NCBI GenBank assembly: GCA_945879015.1
Contig: CAMCUO010000031.1
Location: forward strand, 1-34,060
Direction of reading: 5' to 3'
DNA length: 34,060 nt
Source: Chitinophaga pinensis
Lineage (GTDB): Bacteria > Bacteroidota > Bacteroidia > 2-12-FULL-35-15
The notes under the pieces are model-generated. The model had not been told where the DNA came from, did no database searches, and saw only the letters and a list, made by a program, of their open reading frames with translations. Positions 1 to 6,957 of the stretch are shown one piece after another; the stretch's first letter is position 1, and each line of letters starts with the position of its first letter. Made by a program: the position numbers and the translations under genes.

Positions 1-1481
1 ACTAAACATACTGTTTGCGGCCCGTTAGAAGTATATTGATAAGTTGGGTTTTGCACTGTAGAAGAACCTCCATCACCAAAAGTCCATAACCAAGTTGTTG
101 CACCACCTGTACTCATGTCTGTAAAAGTATAATCAAATCCTGCAGAAGTTGTATCAAATGCTGCTGTTGGTGGAGCAATTACGTTTACAGTACAAGAAAC
201 TGGATCAGAAAAACAGCCTACAGAGTTCGTGTCAATAACAATAATTGGTCCGCCTGTTGCGCCCCAATCAACTGTGATTGAACTTGTGCCAGTACCTGAA
301 GTAATTGTTGTTCCTGCAGGAGTTGACCAAACATAATTTGTTCCGCCTGAAGCTGTGAAAATATTTCCTGTAGAGTTAGCACAAACATCAGCACAAGCGA
401 AAACTGGATCTGCTAATTTTGCACGTGATAAAATATAAGGTGAATTTGAAAAATCCGACCAAGCTAATTTTTTGTTGTCATTATATGCACCTGCAGTTAC
501 TGTAACTGCTCCCATATTATTCCACAATGCAGCAGAAGGAGAATTCCATTTTGCTAAACCATCCCATGGGCCATCAGTGACCAAGTTGTAAAAAACATCA
601 ATATCTGCATTGTCTACACCAGCTGTTCTTGTAATTTGGTGATAAAACAAACCAGTAACCTTACACATTGTTGTATCAATTTGTGAAACGTTAAATGCAT
701 CAAGTGTTGCATTGTTGTTGCCTAAGCGACCAGTAAAAATATTAGCTGCTGCTGAAGCTGGAGTTAATTTTACTTCGCGGTAACGCAATGTTCCCGTACT
801 AGAACCTGTAGGAAAAGAATAAACAGAAGTTGAATTAGTAGCTCTTGATAAAGTCCCACCAAAAGCACTGCTTACAAATCCTTCAGCACCAAATGTAGTT
901 GCGTTTGTAACTGCTGTAACAGCAGGGTTGTCGACAAACATGGTATTTGTTTGCGTTTCTAATTCTCTATCATTGATTGTTAAAATTCCAGTTGTACCAA
1001 CTCTTGCATCTACTAATTGCAATGTTTTTTTGCGATCAGTTGTTGTTGCACCTGCACCACTTAAAGTAAGTTTGTTGAATGTAGTAACTGTTGCTGTTGT
1101 ACTTGTTATGAATTGTTGTAAATCACCATTGAAATCTACTGTGCTTAATTCAGCTGTAAATGTTGCATCATTTGTCCAATCTTGCTCTACAAAAATAGTT
1201 CCGTCTCCATGCAATATAGAACCATTTGTTAGAAAAACACTTCCCGGTGTTCCGCTATTAGCGATTGTCATTGTACCATCGTTTTCAAAATCTGGAGTAA
1301 CACCCGCTGCTCCATCATTTTGAAATCCACCATTTATTTGAACGATCGCTGCTGATGCAGTGTAAATTTGTGCACCATTGTTAAAGAAAATAGTTTGAGC
1401 ATTTGAAGTGGAAGAAATTCCAGCTGTCAAAGCCAAAACAGACAAAGATCTGCGTAAAATTTGTGTAGTAGTTATTTTCAT
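1..1481 (-). CDS. Secreted PKD-domain protein, N-terminal part (runs off the left edge)
   Basis: This frame is open from an ATG at 1481 to the window edge, about 493 codons without a stop, so the C-terminus is missing. It begins with a Sec signal peptide: Lys/Arg-rich start, hydrophobic stretch LSVLALTAGI, then a Ser/Ala-rich cleavage region ending in NAQT near residue 30. The following 350 or so residues are Thr/Asn/Gly-rich and look like extracellular beta structure (for example LQLVDARVGTTGILTIND). Near residues 440-490 a PKD domain is recognisable from FDYTFTDMSTGG, WLWTFGDGGSST and NPTYQYTSNGPQTVCL. Proteins of this build in Bacteroidota are usually surface adhesins exported by T9SS, but the C-terminal sorting domain that would prove it lies outside the window. 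The substrate is unknown. The frame and PKD call are firm; cargo status is inference. Confidence 0.85.
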   Translation of the reverse strand, partial: MKITTTQILRRSLSVLALTAGISSTSNAQTIFFNNGAQIYTASAAIVQINGGFQNDGAAGVTPDFENDGTMTIANSGTPGSVFLTNGSILHGDGTIFVEQDWTNDATFTAELSTVDFNGDLQQFITSTTATVTTFNKLTLSGAGATTTDRKKTLQLVDARVGTTGILTINDRELETQTNTMFVDNPAVTAVTNATTFGAEGFVSSAFGGTLSRATNSTSVYSFPTGSSTGTLRYREVKLTPASAAANIFTGRLGNNNATLDAFNVSQIDTTMCKVTGLFYHQITRTAGVDNADIDVFYNLVTDGPWDGLAKWNSPSAALWNNMGAVTVTAGAYNDNKKLAWSDFSNSPYILSRAKLADPVFACADVCANSTGNIFTASGGTNYVWSTPAGTTITSGTGTSSITVDWGATGGPIIVIDTNSVGCFSDPVSCTVNVIAPPTAAFDTTSAGFDYTFTDMSTGGATTWLWTFGDGGSSTVQNPTYQYTSNGPQTVCL

Positions 1482-1566
1482 ATCGATAGAGTATAATAAA
1501 CAAAAATATTGATTTTATTTTTATAAACCAATTTTTTAGTACGATACATAGACGCAATTTTATATC

Positions 1567-1902
1567 TTAAGGTTGCTTTTTAACAATTAGCTCCAATTTC
1601 TCTGCAAAATGGTTGGCAAAGCCCCGCATTTCCTTAGCAGTTTCTGCCTCTCCAGTTGCTCTATCAAAAGTGTCTGCCATTGAAAGCAGACATTGGTGAT
1701 AAAATTGTTTCATTTCATCTACCATCATGTCTTTAGTCCAAAGATCAATTCTTAATGTGTTATTTTCCTTTGCATCCCAAAGAGCAATCATTACTGCTTT
1801 ACTGCTGCTTTTTTCCGCCCCTTCTGTAGCACTCCAGTCTATTTTCTCTGGTAAATTGTTCTCATCTAATGTAATCTTAAAGTTGATTTCTGATTGTTTC
1901 AT
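1567..1902 (-). CDS. gldC: Gliding motility protein GldC
   Basis: This is a 111-residue soluble protein with no signal peptide or membrane segment. The pattern KITLDENNLPEKIDWSA, then ALWDAKENNTLRIDLWTKDM, VDEMKQFYHQCLLSMADTF and a closing HFAEKLEL matches the GldC family as I know it from Flavobacterium, and the length is normal. GldC is associated with gliding motility and the Bacteroidota secretion apparatus; its biochemical role is not established and it is not strictly required for gliding. In the usual arrangement gldB lies directly upstream. Here gldB is on the same strand but 724 bp upstream, separated by repeats and gene debris, so the two may no longer share a transcript. The ATG at 1902 is the only sensible start. 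Confidence 0.88.
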   Translation of the reverse strand: MKQSEINFKITLDENNLPEKIDWSATEGAEKSSSKAVMIALWDAKENNTLRIDLWTKDMMVDEMKQFYHQCLLSMADTFDRATGEAETAKEMRGFANHFAEKLELIVKKQP

Positions 1903-1975
1903 TGTATTAGTTCATTGGTTTATTAGTTCATTTGTTCACTGGTATGCTGCGTGTATTCGGTATGTTTTTTTAATT

Positions 1976-2113
1976 TTTGCCTATTGCCTATTGCCTATTT
2001 GCCTATTTGTCTATTGTCTATTGCCTATTGTCTATCACCTATTGCCTATTGTCTATTGCCTATTTGTCTATTGCCTATCACCTATCACCTATTGCCTATT
2101 GTCTATTGCCTAT
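1976..2113. repeat. Degenerate heptanucleotide tandem repeat (TATTGCC and variants)
   Basis: About twenty consecutive units of TATTGCC occur, with variants TATTGTC and TATCACC and occasional 8-nt units carrying an extra T (TATTTGCC, TATTTGTC). There is no spacer between units, so this is not a CRISPR. A related motif, CTACTGC, is duplicated at about 2575-2590 on the other side of the gene remnant. The tract ends exactly where the HipA-like remnant loses its last codons, so it seems to have replaced the true end of that gene. Confidence 0.9.
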
Positions 2114-2116
2114 CGA

Positions 2117-2289
2117 TGCAGAATTCATAAGAGTAATTTCAGCCTTTGAAATTCCAATTTTTATTGCTTCTTTTTTCCATTTTTTACTGCTCCTCTAATT
2201 TCTTTCAAAATATTAGCCATTTGTTTTTCTTTAAGTTGAAAATATTCGCCAACACTTTTTGCCAAATCAAATTCTAAAGCATTATTATT
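2117..2289 (-). pseudogene. Probable HipA-family C-terminal remnant, frameshifted
   Basis: Read from 2289 downwards, one frame gives NALEFDLAKSVGEYFQLKEK followed by MANILKEIRGAVKN. A single-base shift near 2180 then continues as WKKEAIKIGISKAEITLMNS. Together this matches my recollection of the C-terminal helical end of HipA-type serine/threonine kinases of Bacteroidota toxin-antitoxin modules, which end with an LA..V..YF.L / V..W...A...GI...E...M pattern. The N-terminal domain, kinase core and HipB partner are absent, and the final codons run into the heptanucleotide tract. It is therefore a dead fragment. Family assignment is by eye and moderate. Confidence 0.5.
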
Positions 2290-2431
2290 TCACTTTTTTT
2301 ACAAAAGTCTCGTTTTTCATTTTTTCTGAATGAAAATCTCCGGTGTACCGAAGTTGTAAATTATTATCTTCCTTGTAGATTTTACGTATAAGACTTTGTT
2401 TAAGGTGTGCTAAAAATGCTTTAACTATAGT
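2285..2431 (-). pseudogene. Possible coding remnant, family unknown
   Basis: A 48-codon stretch on the minus strand, ending at a TAA at 2287-2285, reads like genuine protein: TIVKAFLAHLKQSL, RKIYKEDNNLQLRYTGDFHS, EKMKNETFVKKVK. It is preceded by an in-frame TGA and has no evident start codon. I do not recognise the family. It overlaps the edge of the HipA-like fragment by a few bases in another frame. It may be the tail of a second decayed gene, or chance. Confidence 0.25.
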
Positions 2432-2532
2432 TCAATCATCAATTAAAAAAATTCACAAAACGCTTAATAACATGCAGTTGCAGTAACAGTTCTCGACGCC
2501 GTTCTAACTGAAGGAAATTTAATGGTCGATTG

Positions 2533-2572
2533 TGGCGAGGCTCTGCTCGCCATCGCGAGTGAAACCTCGCGA
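2533..2572. repeat. Twin GC-rich hairpins
   Basis: Two adjacent perfect 7-bp stems occur: TGGCGAG / CTCGCCA (2533-2539 with 2546-2552) and TCGCGAG / CTCGCGA (2553-2559 with 2566-2572), each with a 6-nt loop. The GC content stands out from the AT-rich surroundings. There is no T-run, so a terminator is unlikely; the form is that of a REP-like or miniature palindromic element. Confidence 0.6.
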
Positions 2573-2626
2573 CCTACTGCCTACTGCCTTCCCTTTTGAC
2601 TTTTGAATTTCTCCCTTTTAACTTAA

Positions 2627-3643
2627 TTATTTCCCTGGTTTATATTTCGATTTTCCTAAAATTAATTGCGCATCATCCTCATTTACAAGTTCTTGCAATG
2701 ATATGTCGGGATTGTTATTCATATATTGTCTCACCATTTGCCAGCCAATCCAATGCCCAATTCTTGGTGGTGCTTCTTTACTTAATGCGCTCGTAAAAGG
2801 ACCGTCACTAGTAAATTTAATGATTTCTGCCTGATCTGTAGTATACAATAATTTTTGTGCGGCAAAATAACTCCAAACGTTAAATTCGTTTTGACTGCAA
2901 TAGTCCATTTGAGCTTTTGAATATTGAATTTTTAATGAATCAGCTGTGTTTGGTAAAAGTGCATCTGTTAAATACATGATTTTCCCCATGTACACGATTT
3001 CACTCAAAAAGTCAGTTTTGTTCATGTTTTTTGGAAATTCCATTAACATCCATTGACGAATAGCATCCGGAACAATATTTTCATCATTCATAAACATAGC
3101 TTTGTATCTGGGAACACCTAGGCCTTTGTAAAACTCATTATCACTTCCTAAATATGTTTCAATTCCAATTGCCAAAGTACTATCTGCTAAAACATTCGAG
3201 TAATTAAATCCCGAAATCATTGTAATAGGTTGAGGCAAACTTCTATTAGGAAAATGGTAATTGAAATACTGATAAGCTTCTTGTAATTTTTGTTTGATAG
3301 CATCCGTGTTTGGATATTTTTTTTGAACATCCTTAAACGCTTTTTTCATGTCATAATCGCTAATGAAATTCTTTATTCTGAAGCCATAGGAAGAGTCTCT
3401 AAGTCCACCATTGTTTAAAATAACAGAGATAAAAGTAGAATAAAATCGACCGTATTTTGCTTGAAGTTGTTTGGTCGATTTAGCAATATCAGTAGTATCC
3501 ATTTGAAATAAATCCTGTTCCAATCTATTGATTGTTATTTCAGGAACAGTAGTTTCAGAAAGATCAACATCTAAACGTTCGTTTCCACAACCAACAATTG
3601 TTAAAAACAAAACAAAAGATATGTGCCTGCTGAAATTTCTCAT
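2627..3643 (-). CDS. gldB: Gliding motility lipoprotein GldB
   Basis: This 338-residue lipoprotein has a hydrophobic N-terminus with lipobox IVGC, lipidated Cys at residue 19. Family signatures include YYGRFY-like text near residue 65 (LQAKYGRFYSTF), SGFNYSN and IGIETYLGSDNEFYKGL in the middle, the block SEIVYMGKIMYLTDALLPNT, and the closing PPRIGHWIGWQMVRQYM plus ILGKSKYKPGK. These match GldB, an envelope lipoprotein needed for gliding in Flavobacterium and required for stability of other Gld proteins. The usual partner gldC lies downstream on the same strand but at an unusual distance. The gene is divergent from an outer-membrane protein gene, with 68 bp between the start codons. Start is the ATG at 3643. 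Length is typical and no damage is visible. Confidence 0.9.
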   Translation of the reverse strand: MRNFSRHISFVLFLTIVGCGNERLDVDLSETTVPEITINRLEQDLFQMDTTDIAKSTKQLQAKYGRFYSTFISVILNNGGLRDSSYGFRIKNFISDYDMKKAFKDVQKKYPNTDAIKQKLQEAYQYFNYHFPNRSLPQPITMISGFNYSNVLADSTLAIGIETYLGSDNEFYKGLGVPRYKAMFMNDENIVPDAIRQWMLMEFPKNMNKTDFLSEIVYMGKIMYLTDALLPNTADSLKIQYSKAQMDYCSQNEFNVWSYFAAQKLLYTTDQAEIIKFTSDGPFTSALSKEAPPRIGHWIGWQMVRQYMNNNPDISLQELVNEDDAQLILGKSKYKPGK

Positions 3644-3711
3644 ATAAAAAAATATACTTAATATTGTATTAGATTAATGGCTAAGACAATTTAGTTTTAA
3701 AACACAAAAAT

Positions 3712-4563
3712 ATGAAAAATATGAAGAAGATTCTTACAATAACTGCATTAGCTCTACTAGCAAATGTTGGATCGGCTCAGGAAAATGAAGCTAAAAATGT
3801 TCGTTTCGGACTAAAGGTTACTCCTTCTGTAAATTGGTATAAACCTGATGGAAAATTAATTTCAGGAAATGGCGCTGGAGTTAAGTTTGGCGGTGGTTTG
3901 ATTCTTGAATTTCGTTTAGCGAAAGTAGCATCTTTCCAAACAGGACTTCAAATTGATTCTGAAGGTGGGAAAATAAAATACAATAATGGTGGAGTTGCAT
4001 CGAATGCAAGCACTATGAGCTATTACTACAATATTGCTGATGATGAAATTCAAGAATACAACTCCTCTGATACAACTGTAGCTTATTATATGGCAAATAC
4101 TCATTATCAATTAAATGAACGTCAATACAAAGCAACTTATATTACACTTCCACTTATGTTGAAATTGAAAACAAAAGAAATTGGAACGATGACTTATTTC
4201 GGACAATTTGGATTTAATACATCATTTAGATGGAAAGCAAATGTAACAGATAAAGTTACAGTGCTCGCTCCTTCAACTGGCGTTGGTAGTAATGAAACAA
4301 AAACAAAGGTTGATGTCACTAAGGATATGGCTTTTTTCAAAGCATCTTTAGCTTTCGGTCTTGGTGCAGAAATGAACCTTTCTGGAACCACATCTCTTGT
4401 ATTTGGGTTGAACTATAATTTAGGCTTTATGAATTCTGTAAAAAAGGAATCTGATTATATTGAGAAAAAAACATACAATTCGGTTCTTACACCTTCGTAT
4501 GAAAAAATGCCACAAGTATTAAAATCTAATGCTGTTGTTTTAACTGTGGGAGTTTTGTTCTAA
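3712..4563 (+). CDS. Outer-membrane beta-barrel protein (PorT/OMP_b-brl-like)
   Basis: This is a 283-residue secreted protein with a clear signal peptide (MKNMKKILTITALALLANVG, then SAQ). After it, RFGLKVTPSVNWYKPDGK and GVKFGGGLILEFRLAKVASF are typical first strands of the small 8-10-stranded barrel family annotated as 'PorT family' or outer-membrane beta-barrel proteins in Bacteroidota. Alternating strands continue (YITLPLMLKLKTKEIG, FFKASLAFGLGAEMNLSG, LVFGLNYNLGFM) to a terminal VVLTVGVLF with an aromatic last residue, as barrel proteins require. It need not be a T9SS PorT orthologue; that name covers many paralogues. A strong terminator follows. A second ATG nine bases downstream is an equally good start. 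Confidence 0.75.
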   Translation: MKNMKKILTITALALLANVGSAQENEAKNVRFGLKVTPSVNWYKPDGKLISGNGAGVKFGGGLILEFRLAKVASFQTGLQIDSEGGKIKYNNGGVASNASTMSYYYNIADDEIQEYNSSDTTVAYYMANTHYQLNERQYKATYITLPLMLKLKTKEIGTMTYFGQFGFNTSFRWKANVTDKVTVLAPSTGVGSNETKTKVDVTKDMAFFKASLAFGLGAEMNLSGTTSLVFGLNYNLGFMNSVKKESDYIEKKTYNSVLTPSYEKMPQVLKSNAVVLTVGVLF

Positions 4564-4581
4564 AATATATGTTTACTTTTA

Positions 4582-4630
4582 ATCTCGATTTCAGCCGATA
4601 GCTATCGGAGTTGAAATCGGGATTTTTTTT
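4582..4630 (+). terminator. Rho-independent terminator after the outer-membrane protein gene
   Basis: Arms CGATTTCA (4586-4593) and TGAAATCG (4612-4619) enclose the perfect palindrome CCGATAGCTATCGG (4595-4608) and are followed by eight Ts. The open frame running into nadE from a TTG at 4611 is encoded by this hairpin, which argues for the later nadE start. Confidence 0.85.
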
Positions 4631-4634
4631 GAAT

Positions 4635-5414
4635 ATGCAAAACAAAGAAATCATAAATCATATTGTTAATTGGCTTTCCAATTATTCTGAGCAAAGTAAA
4701 ACATCTGGCTTCGTAATTGGCATTTCGGGTGGAATAGATTCTGCACTTACTTCTGCGTTATGTGCAAAAACAGGTAAGCCTGTTATTTGTTTGAACATGC
4801 CCATCCACCAGCACAAAGCAGAATACGATCGTGGACATGAACACATCAAGTGGCTAAAACGAAATTTTAAAAATGTTTCTTCACATGAAGTTGAATTGAC
4901 CGAAACATTTAAAACTTTCAGTACAGCATTGCCAACCGATATTCAAGATTGGTTAACAATGGCAAATACTCGTTCACGTTTGCGAATGACTACTTTATAT
5001 GCTTTTGCTTGTCACCATAAAATGTTAGTAGCTGGAACAGGAAATAAAGTAGAAGATTTCGGAATAGGATTTTTTACAAAGTATGGAGATGGAGGAGTAG
5101 ACCTTAGTCCGATTGCAGATTTAATGAAATCGGAAGTATATGCTTTGTCGAAAGAATTAGGAGTAATGAATTCAATTTTAATTGCTCCTCCAACAGATGG
5201 ATTGTTTGCTGATAGCAGAAGTGATGAAGATCAAATTGGTGCAACCTATGATGAGTTAGAATGGGCAATGAAATTTATTGCTAACCCACATGATTTTTCT
5301 ACACTTAACGATAGACAAAAAATTGTTTTAGATATTTATACAAGAATGAATAAAGCGAATCAACATAAAATGAATCCAATTCCAGTTTGTATTATTCCAA
5401 ACGAATTAAAATAA
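4635..5414 (+). CDS. nadE: NH3-dependent NAD+ synthetase
   Basis: NadE makes NAD+ from deamido-NAD+, ATP and ammonia in the last step of NAD synthesis. The PP-loop signature is visible as GISGGIDSALTSAL near residues 35-48. The next conserved segments are VICLNMPIHQ, LRMTTLYAFACHHKMLVAGT, GNKVEDFGIGFFTKYGDGG (synthetase loop and active site) and PPTDGLFADSRSDEDQIGATY. At 259 residues it is the short form with no glutaminase domain, so it uses free ammonia or a separate amidotransferase. I start it at the ATG at 4635 (MQNKEIINHIV), because the in-frame TTG eight codons earlier lies in the preceding terminator. murF follows after a palindromic repeat. In some Bacteroidota nadE is a neighbour of gldB, which fits here. 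Confidence 0.93.
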   Translation: MQNKEIINHIVNWLSNYSEQSKTSGFVIGISGGIDSALTSALCAKTGKPVICLNMPIHQHKAEYDRGHEHIKWLKRNFKNVSSHEVELTETFKTFSTALPTDIQDWLTMANTRSRLRMTTLYAFACHHKMLVAGTGNKVEDFGIGFFTKYGDGGVDLSPIADLMKSEVYALSKELGVMNSILIAPPTDGLFADSRSDEDQIGATYDELEWAMKFIANPHDFSTLNDRQKIVLDIYTRMNKANQHKMNPIPVCIIPNELK

Positions 5415-5421
5415 GAAAGCT

Positions 5422-5463
5422 CCACCCCTCTCCTTGAGCAAGGAGAGGGGCAGGGGTGAGGTC
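5422..5463. repeat. Palindromic CCCCTCTCC element between nadE and murF
   Basis: CCCCTCTCCTTG (5425-5436) and its exact complement CAAGGAGAGGGG (5439-5450) form a near-perfect 12-bp hairpin, with outer CACCCC and GGGGTG flanks. It has no T-run. A half copy ending in the same GGGGTGAGGTCTAA occurs at about 7478-7502. This is one of several short GC-rich repeat families in the window. Confidence 0.8.
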
Positions 5464-5470
5464 TAAAAAC

Positions 5471-6796
5471 ATGATAGAAAAACTCTACGCACTATTCTTA
5501 AAACATCCAATCGTTTGCACAGATACGCGCGACATTAAACCAGGCTCCATTTTTTTTGCACTCAAAGGAGGGAATTTTAATGGAAATCAATTTGCTGAAA
5601 AAGCAATTGAAATGGGTTGTGCTTATGCTGTGATTGATGAAAAATTCCCCCTTGGAGAAGGGGGCAGGGGGATTGATGAGAAATTATTTTTAGTTGACGA
5701 TGTTCTTTCTACTCTTCAACAACTTGCAAATCATCACCGCAAACAATTAAGCATTGCAGTAATTGGAATAACAGGCTCCAACGGAAAAACAACTTCTAAA
5801 GAATTAATCAATGTAGTTCTTTCTAAAAAATATAAAGTACTTGCAACGGTTGGAAATTTAAATAATCACATTGGTGTTCCACTTACTTTATTAAATATTA
5901 CAAAGGAACATGAAATGGCAATTATAGAAATGGGTGCCAATCATAAAGGTGAGATTGCAGAACTCTGTACAATTGCGGAACCCGATTTTGGAATTATCAC
6001 CAACATAGGAAAAGCACACTTGGAAGGATTTGGCGGAATAGAAGGGGTGAAAATAGGAAAGAGCGAGCTGTATAAATACATTCAAAGTAAAGCAGGTAGA
6101 TTATTTGTTCATGGTGATGACGAGGTGCTGTTAGAGCTTTCTGGCAGCAATGAAAAAGTAACTTACGGAACAAAAAAATTATACGATATAGTTGGAGCAA
6201 TCATAGAAAACAAAACTGAATTTATTTCTTTTCAATGGGCGACTCGCTACAATGCAGTCAATATCAAAAAATCAGAATTGGTTTCAACGCAGTTAGTTGG
6301 AATTTATAATTACTATAATTTATTGTGTGCAGCATGTGTCGGACATTATTTTAAAGTAGACGATGCAAATATTAACCAAGCATTGAAAGAATATACTCCT
6401 TCAAACAATCGCTCGCAATTACATCAAACAAAAAGCAATACTTTAATATTGGATTATTACAATGCAAATCCATCTAGCATGAGTTTAGCGATAGAAAATT
6501 TCGCAAACTTAAATCACCCAAATAAAATGGTGATTCTGGGTGATATGCTAGAACTAGGCTCCGAAAGCGAAAAAGAACACGATGCGATTGTTATACTCTT
6601 ACAACAAAAAAATATTTCTAATGCATTATTAGTCGGACCACTTTTTGTTGCGGCTGGAAAAAAAGTCTCTGCAAAAACATTTTCGAATAGTGACGAAGCA
6701 GTTGAATTTTTAAAACAAAATAAAATCGCAGACTCAACCATCTTAATCAAAGGCTCTCGCGGAATCAAGTTGGAAAAAGTTGTTGAGGTCTTATAA
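5471..6796 (+). CDS. murF: UDP-N-acetylmuramoyl-tripeptide--D-alanyl-D-alanine ligase
   Basis: MurF adds D-Ala-D-Ala to the UDP-MurNAc-tripeptide, the last cytoplasmic step of peptidoglycan precursor synthesis. Visible features are the N-terminal CTDTRDIKPGSIFFALKG substrate-binding domain, the ATP loop GITGSNGKTTSKE (about residues 98-110), the ligase segments NNHIGVPLTLLN, AIIEMGANHKGEI and ITNIGKAHLEGFGG, and a C-terminal domain with LDYYNANPSSM, VILGDMLELG and ILIKGSRGIKLE. Length is 441 from the ATG at 5471; an in-frame GTG at 5456 is in repeat DNA. Residues about 59-70 (FPLGEGGRGIDE) are encoded by a 36-bp GC-rich repeat whose second copy lies just downstream, giving an in-frame insertion in the loop before LFLVDDVLSTLQQLANHHR. 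The frame is intact, so the enzyme is probably functional. In Flavobacterium murF is next to gldJ; here it is not. Confidence 0.93.
   Translation: MIEKLYALFLKHPIVCTDTRDIKPGSIFFALKGGNFNGNQFAEKAIEMGCAYAVIDEKFPLGEGGRGIDEKLFLVDDVLSTLQQLANHHRKQLSIAVIGITGSNGKTTSKELINVVLSKKYKVLATVGNLNNHIGVPLTLLNITKEHEMAIIEMGANHKGEIAELCTIAEPDFGIITNIGKAHLEGFGGIEGVKIGKSELYKYIQSKAGRLFVHGDDEVLLELSGSNEKVTYGTKKLYDIVGAIIENKTEFISFQWATRYNAVNIKKSELVSTQLVGIYNYYNLLCAACVGHYFKVDDANINQALKEYTPSNNRSQLHQTKSNTLILDYYNANPSSMSLAIENFANLNHPNKMVILGDMLELGSESEKEHDAIVILLQQKNISNALLVGPLFVAAGKKVSAKTFSNSDEAVEFLKQNKIADSTILIKGSRGIKLEKVVEVL
5645..5680. repeat. 36-bp GC-rich element inserted in frame in murF
   Basis: This stretch matches 6818-6853 at 33 of 36 positions: CCCCCTT, a short loop, then AAGGGGG, (C/T)AGGGGG and ATTGATGAG. 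The CCCCCTT/AAGGGGG arms form a hairpin. In murF its length is a multiple of three and it reads through without a stop. Similar sequence flanks it on both sides (ATTGATGAAAAATT before and ATTGATGAGAAATT after). Confidence 0.8.
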
Positions 6797-6817
6797 CTAG
6801 GATGCTAGTCGGGACAA

Positions 6818-6853
6818 TTCCCCCTTTGAAAAGGGGGTAGGGGGATTGATGAG
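6818..6853. repeat. Second copy of the murF-internal element, intergenic
   Basis: This lies 22 bp after the murF stop and matches 5645-5680 with three mismatches. It sits between murF and the small membrane-protein gene. There is no T-run after the hairpin. Confidence 0.8.
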
Positions 6854-6902
6854 GATGCTTTTATTAAAGTTGATGATTGTTATTATACTCGAATGCACCT
6901 TG

Positions 6903-6937
6903 TTTGTCATTTCGACCGCAGTGGAGAAATCTTTTTA
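6903..6937. repeat. GTCATTTCGACC...GGAGAAATC intergenic repeat
   Basis: This is a diverged member of the 'GTCA-N-CTGAGCGnAGTCGAA' type of short repeat seen elsewhere in the window (about 7463-7482, 10180-10207, 13528-13612, 15008-15082). It lies upstream of the small membrane-protein gene and looks like mobile or amplified intergenic DNA. Confidence 0.5.
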
Positions 6938-6957
6938 ATCGTTACTAAAATTATCCC

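Larger units (their letters stand above)
1903..2626. other. 724-bp decayed spacer between gldB and gldC
   Basis: No intact gene is visible here. From left to right it holds short direct repeats of TTAGTTCATT (about 1907-1935), a degenerate heptanucleotide tract (1976-2113), a frameshifted fragment resembling a HipA C-terminus (2117-2289, minus strand), a second possible coding remnant (2285-2431, minus strand), two back-to-back GC-rich hairpins (2533-2572), and a short TACTGCC duplication (about 2575-2590). Open frames across the heptanucleotide tract are products of the repeat and are not called as genes. Confidence 0.7.

Noticed and set aside
928..1323. 131-codon plus-strand open frame
   Set aside because: It lies wholly opposite the PKD-protein frame, which has a signal peptide and recognisable domain; the opposite frame has neither.
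1976..2113. CRISPR-like array
   Set aside because: Units are 7-8 nt and directly adjacent with no unique spacers, and no cas genes are present.
1727..2198. Open frames with repeated Ile/Tyr/Cys/Leu/Pro heptads
   Set aside because: They are translations of the TATTGCC repeat and partly oppose gldC; no conserved protein pattern.
4611..4634. N-terminal extension of NadE from a TTG
   Set aside because: The codons fall in the terminator hairpin and its T-run; the ATG at 4635 gives the normal N-terminus.
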